DNA from: Lachnospiraceae bacterium YSD2013
GTDB taxonomy: Bacteria > Bacillota > Clostridia > Lachnospirales > Lachnospiraceae
Assembly: GCA_900100895.1 (NCBI GenBank)
Contig: FMTX01000008.1
Coordinates: 124,001-188,000 of the forward strand
Length of the DNA stretch: 64,000 nt
Direction of reading: 5' to 3'
Positions 36,035 through 43,754 of the stretch are shown here, one piece after another. Position 1 is the stretch's first letter; every line of letters starts with the position of its first letter. A program made the position numbers and the translations under genes. The notes beneath the pieces were generated by a model that worked only from the letters and a program-made list of their open reading frames with translations, was not told where the DNA came from and did no database searches.

Positions 36035-37030
36035 ATGAAGAATATTATTAGAAAATCATTGATAATAGTTATAGCTATGACGCTCCTTGCGTTTACGCTT
36101 ACAGGCTGCGGCGGCTCCGGCAGTGCGTCGGGAGGCGGTGGCGGCACCAGAATCTTAATGACGCTTCACGACGATACAGATACATTCCTTATCACTTTGG
36201 TGGATGCTATGACCCAGAAGGCTTCATCCATGGGAATCACTCTTGATATCGTCTACTGCGCGGGGGACCCGAGTGTACAGAAGCAGCAGGTGGAAAAAGC
36301 AGCCGCAGACAAGTACGATGCAATCATATGCCGTCTTGCAGATGCATCGACCATTCTTCAGATGGAAATTGCGGCAGGCGACGTGCCGATAGTCTTTATT
36401 AACAACGAGCCCAGTGCCGACTACCTCAAGGCCGACAAATATGTTTACGTAGGCTCCTACGAGCAGGACGCGGGTCGATTCCAGGCTGAGTATATCTGGA
36501 ACGGTCTCGGTAAGCCATCTAGCCTTAACGTAATCATCCTGGAAGGTCAGAAAGGCCACGCAGCCGTACCTCAGCGTACCAACGCGGTTAAGTACTTCTT
36601 CATGGATCAGGGCGTCAAAGCCAATATCGTATTTGCCGACTATGCTGACTGGTCCGATACGGTAGCATACAGCAGACTGGACCAGTTTAAGATAACAGGA
36701 CAGCCGTTTGACTGCATTATCGCCAATAACGATCCTATGGCGCTTGGTGCCATCGAATGGCTTAAAGATAACGGATATGATACCAAAAAGGTTCTTGTGG
36801 CAGGAATTGATGCTACCGCAGGCGGATGCGACGCCATCAGAAGCGGTGACCTTTATATGACTGTTTTACAGGATACCGCCAAGCAGGGTGAAGCGGCAAT
36901 AGAAAGCGCCGTAACCCTCGCCAAAGGTAAATCGGTATCTAGCCTTGACGGAGCCACAGAAGACCTTAAGTACGTATGGGTACCTTTCGTACCGATTACA
37001 CCCGAGAACATCAGCCAGTATATCCATTAA
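36035..37030 (+). CDS. Periplasmic-binding-protein-like sugar-binding lipoprotein (MglB/RbsB type)
   Basis: 331 residues. Lipoprotein signal (LLAFTLTGC) then a Gly/Ser linker (SGSASGGGGG) and a type 1 periplasmic-binding fold (RILMTLHDDTDTFLITLVDA, QQVEKAAADKYDAIICRLAD, PIVFINNEP, DCIIANNDPMALGAIEWL, KKVLVAGIDATAGG). These ligand-binding motifs resemble galactose/glucose-binding proteins. No ABC transporter genes adjoin; the chemoreceptor upstream does, so a chemosensory role is more likely than uptake. A terminator follows. Confidence 0.9.
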   Translation: MKNIIRKSLIIVIAMTLLAFTLTGCGGSGSASGGGGGTRILMTLHDDTDTFLITLVDAMTQKASSMGITLDIVYCAGDPSVQKQQVEKAAADKYDAIICRLADASTILQMEIAAGDVPIVFINNEPSADYLKADKYVYVGSYEQDAGRFQAEYIWNGLGKPSSLNVIILEGQKGHAAVPQRTNAVKYFFMDQGVKANIVFADYADWSDTVAYSRLDQFKITGQPFDCIIANNDPMALGAIEWLKDNGYDTKKVLVAGIDATAGGCDAIRSGDLYMTVLQDTAKQGEAAIESAVTLAKGKSVSSLDGATEDLKYVWVPFVPITPENISQYIH

Positions 37031-37047
37031 TTGGGCCAAAGAAAGCG

Positions 37048-37080
37048 CACCGCCGGAGAGAAATCTTCGGCGGTGTTTTT
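37048..37080 (+). terminator. Intrinsic terminator after the binding protein
   Basis: CACCGCCG (37048) pairs with CGGCGGTG (37068), then TTTTT. Confidence 0.88.
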
Positions 37081-37145
37081 GTGTTTGCGGCAAATTGTGG
37101 GAGACTGACCGCTGAATCGTCATTTTTTGTCGCAATAAAGTACGA

Positions 37146-37178
37146 TTGATTCACACACGAACAGTGTGGTACACTGTT
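37146..37178 (+). promoter_or_regulatory. Promoter with palindrome over the -10 of the LytTR regulator gene
   Basis: TTGATT (37146-37151) and TACACT (37170-37175) are 18 bases apart. A perfect inverted repeat AACAGTGT-GGT-ACACTGTT (37160-37178) covers the -10 box, a typical position for a repressor or autoregulatory site. Confidence 0.55.
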
Positions 37179-37211
37179 AATCGTACATAATTGGGAGGCT
37201 GTTTGTATTTA

Positions 37212-37910
37212 ATGAATGTGGCGATATGTGACGACAATAAGAGTTATAGGGACGATATTCGAAAAGTATGTGAGAAGGTGAGAGACCGCTCTGACATATC
37301 TTTTGGTATCTGCGAATTTGAGTCGGTTAAGGCGGTCAAGAAGCTACTCAGCCGCGTGGACATTCTCCTTCTTGATATAGAAATGGGCGATGAAAACGGT
37401 ATATCGCTCAAAAACTATATCGAAGAAAACAGACTTGATATAATAATCATTTTTGTATCGGGATATACGGATTACGTGATGGATTCTTTTGGCCTCAATG
37501 TAATGGGGTTTGTACAAAAAGACGATATTGCGTCGGCGCTTCCCAGAATGCTTCAGAAAGCGCTGGAAATGCGAAGCGAAAGCGATGTATATCTTGCGGG
37601 GATTGCCGTTAAGAACATAAGATTCGTGACGGCAGAAGGTGTCTATGCCAAGCTGATTCTTGAGGATGATAATTCCAAGCTTCACAGAGAGAGTATGTCG
37701 GCTATCGAAGAGAAACTGGCCGGGTATGATTTCTGCAGAATTCACAGGAGCACGATAGTCAATCTTGCCTATGTTGATAAAATCGACAATGTGCAAGATG
37801 GTGGCAAGTGCGCAATTGTAGGGAAAGAACACCTCAAAATATCCGACAAATATTATCGCACATTCAAAGATCGATTTTCCGAATACTGTCGCAGAAAGGC
37901 GGTGTACTGA
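37212..37910 (+). CDS. LytTR-family response regulator (AgrA-like)
   Basis: 232 residues from ATG 37212; a TTG at 37203 is nearer the GGGAGG site and is a real alternative. Receiver domain with MNVAICDDNKSYRDDI and the phospho-acceptor in ILLLDIEMGDENGI, then a LytTR DNA-binding domain (IRFVTAEGVYAKLILED, YDFCRIHRSTIVNLAYVDKI). Such regulators control peptide-dependent quorum sensing, bacteriocins or cell-surface genes. The kinase gene overlaps its stop (TGATG). Confidence 0.92.
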   Translation: MNVAICDDNKSYRDDIRKVCEKVRDRSDISFGICEFESVKAVKKLLSRVDILLLDIEMGDENGISLKNYIEENRLDIIIIFVSGYTDYVMDSFGLNVMGFVQKDDIASALPRMLQKALEMRSESDVYLAGIAVKNIRFVTAEGVYAKLILEDDNSKLHRESMSAIEEKLAGYDFCRIHRSTIVNLAYVDKIDNVQDGGKCAIVGKEHLKISDKYYRTFKDRFSEYCRRKAVY

Positions 37911-39178
37911 TGAAAGGCCTTCTCATGATTTACGCATGGGGCATCATTGAGTCTTTAAAAATCTTTATTATTTTTCGCTTCATTTTAGGTTTTCAGCCGG
38001 TCAAGAAACTGTACGCGCATTTAGTTTTTCTTTTTCCGTTGGTTATAATGCCGATAGTGGTGTCTTACAGGGGAGACATGTTAAGCGTATATAAGCTTAT
38101 ATGGTTTGTTCTTTTTCCTGTCGTGTTCTTTGCGGGTAGAGTGGGTATCAAGGTATCAATTTCGATGCTTTCAATCAGCGTGGTAGCGGTTATAGACCTC
38201 ACCATTAACAATATCCTGATATTTATGAATTATCCGCCGGCCACGGGTTATGGATGGAGAGATGCCGTGTCGATACCCGTTCTTGCTTTGCTGGCATTTT
38301 GCGTAAGAAAGCATCGCAAAGAAATACATGAGATGATTTGTAAGGATGATGTAAAGATTAACCTTAGCATTCCCATAATTTCGCTCATGGCCTTTTTGTG
38401 GGTGGGGATAATGCAGTATCTTTTTACGGAACAGCCTAATAACCGGCTGCTTCTGTATGCAGGATTTTTAAGCGTCATCATAGCAGCGATGTTCATATTG
38501 ATTTCTGTCTGGAGCATGTATCAGCGTAACAAACTGACGCTCATGCAGGAGCGTAACGAGTACCAGAACAGAATAATCGAGTTAAACCGTCGGCATGTGG
38601 ACTTTCTGCTCGAGAGTGAGGGAGAGCTTCGAAGCTTCAGGCATGATTTCAAGAACCATCTTCTGATGATAGGCAATCTGGCCAAAGAAAGCGATGACAC
38701 TGCCGTAGCAGACTATATAGACGGTATATACGGCAAATACGACTTCATTAAATACGTTAATACCAACAACAGAGTGGCTGATATTTTTGTCAACAAGCTT
38801 ATTCAGGAGTTTAAGAATGATGAGACTTTTGAATACACTGCTGTCGGCAGATTTCCCGATAATATGCCGATTGATTACGTTGACATGAGTATCTTAATGT
38901 CCAATCTTACAGACAATGTGGCGGAAGCTTTTAACAAGGTGAGCGGAAGAAAGCAGTTTGATCTGGAAATATCGCACTACAAGAATCATGTCTTTATCGA
39001 TATGAGAAATTCTGCTGCGCAAAGCGACGCCAACCTGGTTTCGGACAAGAAACAACCCGGCCATGGGCTTGGAATAGGTAAGATTCGTGAGACGGTCGAG
39101 AAGTATGACGGAAGTTGTGAATGGATATACAAGGACGGCTGCATGAACGTAAGAATTGAAATGATTTCGGAGGCTTAG
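37910..39178 (+). CDS. HPK10-type sensor histidine kinase (AgrC/ComD-like, GHKL ATPase)
   Basis: 422 residues. About six transmembrane helices in the first 210 residues, then the H-box SFRHDFKNHLLMIGNLA and a GHKL ATPase domain (MSILMSNLTDNVAEAF, GLGIGKIRETVEKYDG). This architecture senses peptide signals in Gram-positives. It is translationally coupled to the LytTR regulator. No agrB or agrD gene adjoins, but a small ORF with a strong ribosome site lies 205 bases downstream (39383). The terminator overlaps its stop codon. Confidence 0.92.
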   Translation: MKGLLMIYAWGIIESLKIFIIFRFILGFQPVKKLYAHLVFLFPLVIMPIVVSYRGDMLSVYKLIWFVLFPVVFFAGRVGIKVSISMLSISVVAVIDLTINNILIFMNYPPATGYGWRDAVSIPVLALLAFCVRKHRKEIHEMICKDDVKINLSIPIISLMAFLWVGIMQYLFTEQPNNRLLLYAGFLSVIIAAMFILISVWSMYQRNKLTLMQERNEYQNRIIELNRRHVDFLLESEGELRSFRHDFKNHLLMIGNLAKESDDTAVADYIDGIYGKYDFIKYVNTNNRVADIFVNKLIQEFKNDETFEYTAVGRFPDNMPIDYVDMSILMSNLTDNVAEAFNKVSGRKQFDLEISHYKNHVFIDMRNSAAQSDANLVSDKKQPGHGLGIGKIRETVEKYDGSCEWIYKDGCMNVRIEMISEA

Positions 39179-39190
39179 GCCTCCGATTTT
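39167..39190 (+). terminator. Intrinsic terminator overlapping the kinase stop codon
   Basis: TCGGAGG (39167) pairs with CCTCCGA (39180), then TTTTT. Confidence 0.85.
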
Positions 39191-39382
39191 TGCATAAATA
39201 TTTACGAATTTACGGGTTTCGTAACAAAAAAAGCCTACTCACAACATTACGCTTGAGAAGTGGCAAGCAGGCGGGCTATAGTAAATGTAGGTAAAGGGGA
39301 AGGGCCCAAAATAGCTTAATCGGTTAAGTGGACTCGGGCGAACAGTGCACAGCCCGAAAAAAACGGAGGAGGATTGAACAGT

Positions 39383-39457
39383 ATGTATTACACAATGGAC
39401 ATAGGATTTGTAAGTGACATTATTCGTATTCTTTTAACAGGAAAGGGTAGACCTTAA
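39383..39457 (+). CDS. Putative 24-residue peptide downstream of the AgrC-like kinase
   Basis: 24 codons (MYYTMDIGFVSD...LLTGKGRP) with a strong GGAGGAGG 10 bases upstream. It is hydrophobic in the middle with a basic, Gly/Pro-containing end, and lacks the Cys or Ser thiolactone centre of classic AgrD. It could be a peptide signal for the kinase at 37910, a leader peptide for the structured RNA that follows, or chance. The 200 bases between the kinase terminator and this ORF carry no other ORF; part of them (CGGGC...GCCCG at 39333-39358) can fold. Confidence 0.4.
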   Translation: MYYTMDIGFVSDIIRILLTGKGRP

Positions 39458-39494
39458 TTAACACAGTACTTTTATTTATCCGGGGAGATTCAAA

Positions 39495-39612
39495 TATATG
39501 TGGCCCGACTAAAGGGGTCGTCGCAAGACTCCTTTAGTACGGGTACGTAAGCTCTTCGATATAGAATATAAAGTAAAATATGGGAGCATATAGCCATAGC
39601 CCGCCACATTCC
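39495..39612 (+). ncRNA. Candidate structured RNA element
   Basis: A very stable hairpin, CCCGACTAAAGGGGTC...GACTCCTTTAGT-A-CGGG (39505-39543), is enclosed by a possible closing helix TGTGG (39500) with CCACA (39603), with a further small stem TATGGGAG...CATA between. There is no ORF across it and no T run at its end. I do not recognise a family; it could be a regulatory leader or small RNA. Confidence 0.35.
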
Positions 39613-39623
39613 TTCTAAAACAT

Positions 39624-39662
39624 TCCTCAATGATAGTCTTCGCTCCCGGGACTATCAGAGGA
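39624..39662 (+). other. Strong hairpin without a T run
   Basis: CCTC-AA-TGATAGTC pairs with GACTATCA-GAGG, loop about 11 bases. It lies between the structured element at 39495 and the next promoter at 39693. No poly-T follows, so a simple terminator is unlikely. Confidence 0.45.
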
Positions 39663-39692
39663 AGTCTTCCGGCATTTAGCCTCAAACAATCG

Positions 39693-39721
39693 TTGACAAG
39701 TGAAATTTACCCGTGTATATT
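39693..39721 (+). promoter_or_regulatory. Promoter of the leader-peptide/kinase-GNAT unit
   Basis: TTGACA (39693-39698) and TATATT (39716-39721) with a 17-base spacer; close to consensus. Confidence 0.75.
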
Positions 39722-39751
39722 GAAACCATCATCGATGAAAGGAGCAGCTTG

Positions 39752-39835
39752 ATGCAGAAGTTTTCGATTGAAAACAGATATTACGAATCTTATGCAATGC
39801 ATATTTATATGGATTGCTATTTTTGTATATCGTGA
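39752..39835 (+). CDS. Putative 27-residue regulatory leader peptide
   Basis: 27 codons (MQKFSIENRYYESY...DCYFCIS) with AAAGGAGC 8 bases before the ATG, starting about 25 bases after the expected transcription start and ending about 50 bases before an intrinsic terminator that precedes the kinase-GNAT gene. Rich in Tyr, Cys and Phe towards the end. The N-terminus M-x-K-F-S-I-E-x-R matches the pattern of the leader ORF at 30846. Ribosome-mediated attenuation is inferred. Confidence 0.6.
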   Translation: MQKFSIENRYYESYAMHIYMDCYFCIS

Positions 39836-39884
39836 TTTCAACCGGACAAGAGCAGTAAGCTATCTTAACAAGCAGTTTATTAAG

Positions 39885-39919
39885 ACCACTTATCTTGAAA
39901 GGTAAGTGGTTATTTTTTT
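39885..39919 (+). terminator. Terminator/attenuator between leader ORF and kinase-GNAT gene
   Basis: ACCACTTATC (39885) pairs with GGTAAGTGGT (39901), followed by TATTTTTTT. It stands upstream of the main gene, between the leader ORF and the ribosome site. Confidence 0.85.
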
Positions 39920-39941
39920 AGCCAAAGAAAGGGAGCAGGTT

Positions 39942-40991
39942 ATGGATTTAATTCTAATTATCGGAAGCGGAGCCGTCGGCAAAATGACTGTCGGCCAGGA
40001 GCTTATGAAAATCACGGATTTAAGACTCTTTCACAATCATATGACGATTGAGCCTGTTATTGAAATCTGGGGATATTTTAACGGCGCGGCGGTAAATAAA
40101 CTCAGAGACGTGGTCTTTGATGAGTTTATCAAAAGCGATAACGTGGGTATGATATTTACTTACATGTGGGCGTTTGATGAGCAAAGTGACTGGGACTATG
40201 TTAAGTATGTGACCGACAAGTTCGAGGCAACAGGCGGAACAGTGTATTACGTGGAGCTTGTGGCGGATCAGGCAGTGAGACTTGAGCGCAACAAGTCAGA
40301 GAACCGCTTGAAAAATAAAGCATCCAAAAGAGATGTTCAGGTATCCGAGGAGCGTATGTTAAGAGAGGAGACCAAGTACAGAATCGTCAGCAGAGACGGG
40401 GAGATTCCCTTTAAGAACTACATAAAGATTGATAATACTAATCGCGAGCCTGCGGACGTGGCAAGGGAGATAAAAGAATACTTTAAGCTCCCCGACAAGG
40501 TCATTACCGACGTCTACAGAATGATTAAGATTGACCCGATTAAGCCGCAGGAGATAGAAATCCTTCACGAGATGCAGATTAGAAGCTTCATGCCGCTGTA
40601 TGAGAAGTATCATGACGAGGGTTCGCCTGCGATAGAGCCGATTGAGAAGCTTAAAGCAAGAGAAGAGATGGATAACAGAAAGTATTATTTCATAACATAT
40701 CAGGGAGCTCGTGTCGGCGCGGTAAATATCGGTCACAGAACCGGCGAAGCTGATATCTTTTGGATTTCGCCCATATTTGTAGATCCCAAGTATCAGAACA
40801 AGGGCATCGCGCAGGCTGCAATTCATAAGATTTTCACGATGTTTCCGGAAGCCAAAGAATGGTGCCTTGACACAATACTTCAGGAGCCCGGTAACTGCCA
40901 CTTGTATGAGAAGTGCGGATTTAAGCGGACAGGAGAAGAGAAGGTAATCAACGATGCGATGACATTGATAGATTACGTTAAGAAGATGTAA
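39942..40991 (+). CDS. P-loop kinase fused to a GNAT acetyltransferase
   Basis: 349 residues from ATG 39942, with AAAGGGAGCAGG upstream. Residues 1-190 form a P-loop kinase-like domain (Walker A IIGSGAVGKMT, an RLERNKSENR lid). Residues 205-349 form a GNAT domain (FITYQGARVGAVNIG, IFVDPKYQNKGIAQAAIHKI as the acetyl-CoA loop, LYEKCGFKRTGEE). Both parts are of types used to modify small molecules, including antibiotics. It is preceded by a leader ORF and terminator, so expression is probably inducible. Substrates unknown. Confidence 0.85.
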   Translation: MDLILIIGSGAVGKMTVGQELMKITDLRLFHNHMTIEPVIEIWGYFNGAAVNKLRDVVFDEFIKSDNVGMIFTYMWAFDEQSDWDYVKYVTDKFEATGGTVYYVELVADQAVRLERNKSENRLKNKASKRDVQVSEERMLREETKYRIVSRDGEIPFKNYIKIDNTNREPADVAREIKEYFKLPDKVITDVYRMIKIDPIKPQEIEILHEMQIRSFMPLYEKYHDEGSPAIEPIEKLKAREEMDNRKYYFITYQGARVGAVNIGHRTGEADIFWISPIFVDPKYQNKGIAQAAIHKIFTMFPEAKEWCLDTILQEPGNCHLYEKCGFKRTGEEKVINDAMTLIDYVKKM

Positions 40992-41001
40992 GAATGGCAG
41001 A

Positions 41002-41043
41002 AAAAAGTCGGAGACCGATGGTAGCCATCGTCCTCCGACCTTT
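41002..41043 (-). terminator. Intrinsic terminator for the minus-strand DUF6033-like gene
   Basis: GTCGGAG-AC-CGATGG pairs with CCATCG-TC-CTCCGAC; the plus strand has AAAAAA to its left, giving a T run on the minus strand. It may also stop the convergent kinase-GNAT transcript. Confidence 0.82.
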
Positions 41044-41055
41044 GGTGCCTATTAT

Positions 41056-41691
41056 TTAAGCGATGTTACGAAGCTTTGCAAGGAAATCTTCCACTGAAAG
41101 GGCCTCAACTTTAATAGGCTTGAAAGGTTTCTCTGCCTCTTCTTTTTCGCGTATGTCTCGTTCTTTTAAGGATTTCTTCTCGGGTTTTTCTGTGTCTGTG
41201 GCTTTTGCTTGTTCAGCCTTTTCTTCGGCAACTTTCTTAATATCCGCGAAAATCTTTATTTCTCCGCTATCCTTAACAGAGAAGCTGATTAGGTCGGCAT
41301 AGAAATTGCCTGTTGCGTTTTCGCCCAAAAGCGATGCGAAGCCTGTGTCCTGGGTAATCTTGTCGGACATCTCCACAATCGTGTCTAAGTGGCCGAGTTT
41401 TTCTTTGGCATAATTCTCGTTATCAGCCATTTTCTCGAGTTCTTCTGCATCAAAGATTACCGAATACTCTTTGTCGGTATCGGTGGCAAGAGCTCTTAAG
41501 TCCTTACCGCTTGCAACCTGAAAGTCGAAGTCGGGTCTTTCTTCTCTTAACTTAGCAAGAAAATCTGCCGCTTTTTTAGAGAGTTTGCCTTCGCCGTTTT
41601 TTGCCTTTACGCCTCCTGCACGCTTGGCGTTGTCGGTATGTACGGCGTCTAAGTTGTTGTTACCTTTTGAATAACCGTTTATACCTACCAT
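41056..41691 (-). CDS. DUF6033-like hypothetical protein
   Basis: 211 residues, no signal peptide, charged. The N-terminal region (GKLSKKAADFLAKLREERPDFDFQVA, SVIFDAEELEKMADNENYAKEKL) fits a family common in Lachnospiraceae and annotated as DUF6033. The C-terminus is a Glu/Lys-rich linker followed by a short helix (VEALSVEDFLAKLRNIA). AAGGAGGAAC precedes the ATG on the minus strand. Role unknown. The region 41692-41867 is AT-rich intergenic DNA shared by divergent promoters. Confidence 0.72.
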   Translation of the reverse strand: MVGINGYSKGNNNLDAVHTDNAKRAGGVKAKNGEGKLSKKAADFLAKLREERPDFDFQVASGKDLRALATDTDKEYSVIFDAEELEKMADNENYAKEKLGHLDTIVEMSDKITQDTGFASLLGENATGNFYADLISFSVKDSGEIKIFADIKKVAEEKAEQAKATDTEKPEKKSLKERDIREKEEAEKPFKPIKVEALSVEDFLAKLRNIA

Positions 41692-41807
41692 GCTTGTTCC
41701 TCCTTGACAAATTCGAAATCCTTTTCAAACGGAAAGTATAGGCAGTATCATACTATCAAAAACGAATTAGCGAGTTCTTAACAATTATTAATATTGAAAT
41801 ATATGGA

Positions 41808-41837
41808 TTGACAAATATACTATCGAATATTCACAAT
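41808..41837 (+). promoter_or_regulatory. Possible promoter for the small membrane protein and MutS-like genes
   Basis: TTGACA at 41808-41813 is a perfect -35; the -10 is less clear, CACAAT (41832-41837) at 18 bases being the best candidate. Confidence 0.4.
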
Positions 41838-41867
41838 AATATATAGTGATAGTAAAGAGGAAACACT

Positions 41868-42233
41868 ATGGATAACAAAGACAAGTACGGAATCAAAATG
41901 CGTAAGTTTTGTGCAGAGCACGAAGAGGCTGTCAGGAAGGAGCTTGCGGAGAAGGGAGCTTCGCAGAAACTTTTGGACAGGCACCTGGAGAAGCTTAGAT
42001 GGTTGCAGCACGAGAGGCTGATACATCTGATTGTTCTTTTGCTGACCGCGATATGCGAGCTGTTTGCGCTGTATCTGGCGTTTGTGGCGCTTAAGACGGT
42101 TGTGGCATTTGCGGTGTCGCTTGTGATTTTGGTGGTTTTGTTCTTTTACGTTTGTCATTATTTCTTCCTTGAGAATACCACGCAGCATTGGTACAGGATT
42201 GCGGAAGAGATAATGGACGGACTTGATAAATAA
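41868..42233 (+). CDS. Small membrane protein of unknown function
   Basis: 121 residues: a charged N-terminal helix (about 1-48), two transmembrane helices (about 52-73 and 77-98) and a short soluble tail. AGAGGAAACACT precedes the ATG. Not recognised. It lies 30 bases before the tandem MutS-like genes and is probably co-transcribed with them. Confidence 0.72.
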   Translation: MDNKDKYGIKMRKFCAEHEEAVRKELAEKGASQKLLDRHLEKLRWLQHERLIHLIVLLLTAICELFALYLAFVALKTVVAFAVSLVILVVLFFYVCHYFFLENTTQHWYRIAEEIMDGLDK

Positions 42234-42263
42234 CTCGGCGGGGATAATAACAAGGGGGTTACA

Positions 42264-43754
42264 ATGTTCAGCATATTGGTCAAAGACGATGAAAAGCTGT
42301 CCGTAAAGGTGCCTTATGCGCTTATTTCGGACTTAAACATCGACAGAATAATAAGACTCGTAACGGCGGGACTGGGAGACGACGTGAAGAAACTTTACGA
42401 TCTTTTCCCTGCCGATGCCGAGGAGGCGGAATATCGCAGGGAGATTTTTGCCGACATCAAGAAAGATGGTGTGGCAGAAATCTTTTCGTGTTTTCAGGAC
42501 ATTCTTGACGAATGGGCCGACAGCAAGGAAAAGAAAGAAAAGTTCGATATAAGCCTCCAGCAGTGCGTGTGGTACATAAGAGAAGTTCATGCGTACCTCG
42601 CGGCAGTAGAACTGTTAAAAGAAAAACTTCCTCCTCTGGGCTTTGAGTCCGAAGGAATGAAGCGGCTTATGGCATTCCTCGATGAATATACCGGCACGGA
42701 AGAGTATAAGAGCTATAAAGAAACAGTCTACGCCCTCTACGACGAGCTTGTGGGCTTCAGGGTTAAGATTACCTACACTCGGGACAAATTCGTGATAACC
42801 GAAGGCTCCGGCAAGGGAGCTTATCAGGAGGCTCTCGGGGAACATTTTAACTGTAAGGACGCTACCTTCAGGAACCCCTATTTAAACGGTGTTGAGACGT
42901 CCGACATTGAGTACGAGACCGCCAAGATGCTCATGAAGAAGAACAAAGCCTTCGCGGAGTGGGCCGAGGCGTTTCTTCTTAATGCCAAGGATTATGTGCG
43001 TGAAGAGATTCTTCTTTTGAAGAAAGAAGTGACTTACTATACCGCTTACTACCGATTCATGGAACGTATGCAAAAACAAGGGTTGCGCTTCACGGCGGGT
43101 CGGACCGAGGGAGATAAGTTCTCGGTAAACGGACTTTACGATTTAGCGCTTGCATGCGCGTATAGTGAAAGTGGGAACAATGTAGTGCCCAATGATGCTG
43201 AGTTGAAGGAAGGCGAGAGCTTCTTCGTAGTGACGGGTCCGAACCAGGGCGGTAAGACTACTTTTGCAAGAAGTCTCGGGCAGCTCGTTTTCTTTTACAA
43301 GATGGGGCTTGATGTGCCCGCGACTAAGGCGACGCTTCCGTTCTTCGGGACGCTTCTTACGCATTTCTCGGTGGAAGAGAGTAATGCTACGGGACGAGGC
43401 AAGCTTGTGGATGAGCTGGAGCGACTTAAGCCTATCATGGAGAAGCGCGAGCACAACGCATTTATAGTAATCAACGAGCTTTTCACCACCGCGGCGCACC
43501 TTGACGCCTGCGTGATGGGCGAGAAAGTGCTCAAATACCTTATCGGTGAGGGCGCGAAGGGTGCATATGTTACGCATTTAAATGAATTGTCGGAGACTGA
43601 CGGAGCTGTTGTAAGCCTTACAGCCGAACTTGACGAGAACCTCAACAGAACCTTTAAAATCGCCAGAAAAGCGGCGCGCGAATACGTGGGCACCAATGCT
43701 TTGACGGTTAAATACGGACTCACTTACGAGCAGATAAAGGAGAGACTGGCATGA
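42264..43754 (+). CDS. MutS-like ATPase (first of a tandem pair)
   Basis: 496 residues. The C-terminal half is the MutS ATPase domain with Walker A VTGPNQGGKTTFARSLGQ (near residue 325), Walker B-like FIVINELFTTAAHLDA, and THLNELSE. The N-terminal half is helical, like MutS core and lever domains, but the mismatch-reading domain I and an Smr domain are absent. These MutS-like proteins are not the mismatch-repair MutS; their role is unknown. Overlaps the next gene by four bases. Confidence 0.83.
   Translation: MFSILVKDDEKLSVKVPYALISDLNIDRIIRLVTAGLGDDVKKLYDLFPADAEEAEYRREIFADIKKDGVAEIFSCFQDILDEWADSKEKKEKFDISLQQCVWYIREVHAYLAAVELLKEKLPPLGFESEGMKRLMAFLDEYTGTEEYKSYKETVYALYDELVGFRVKITYTRDKFVITEGSGKGAYQEALGEHFNCKDATFRNPYLNGVETSDIEYETAKMLMKKNKAFAEWAEAFLLNAKDYVREEILLLKKEVTYYTAYYRFMERMQKQGLRFTAGRTEGDKFSVNGLYDLALACAYSESGNNVVPNDAELKEGESFFVVTGPNQGGKTTFARSLGQLVFFYKMGLDVPATKATLPFFGTLLTHFSVEESNATGRGKLVDELERLKPIMEKREHNAFIVINELFTTAAHLDACVMGEKVLKYLIGEGAKGAYVTHLNELSETDGAVVSLTAELDENLNRTFKIARKAAREYVGTNALTVKYGLTYEQIKERLA

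Noticed and set aside
39308-39362. tRNA-like D-arm (AGCTTAATCGGTTAAGTGG)
   Set aside because: No matching anticodon arm, T-arm (GGTTCGA) or acceptor stem could be fitted, so this is not called as a tRNA; tmRNA and T-box leader were also considered and lack their invariant motifs.
39906-39941. Upstream extension of the kinase-GNAT protein
   Set aside because: The first codons would overlap the terminator T run; ATG 39942 has the ribosome site and begins with the kinase P-loop strand.
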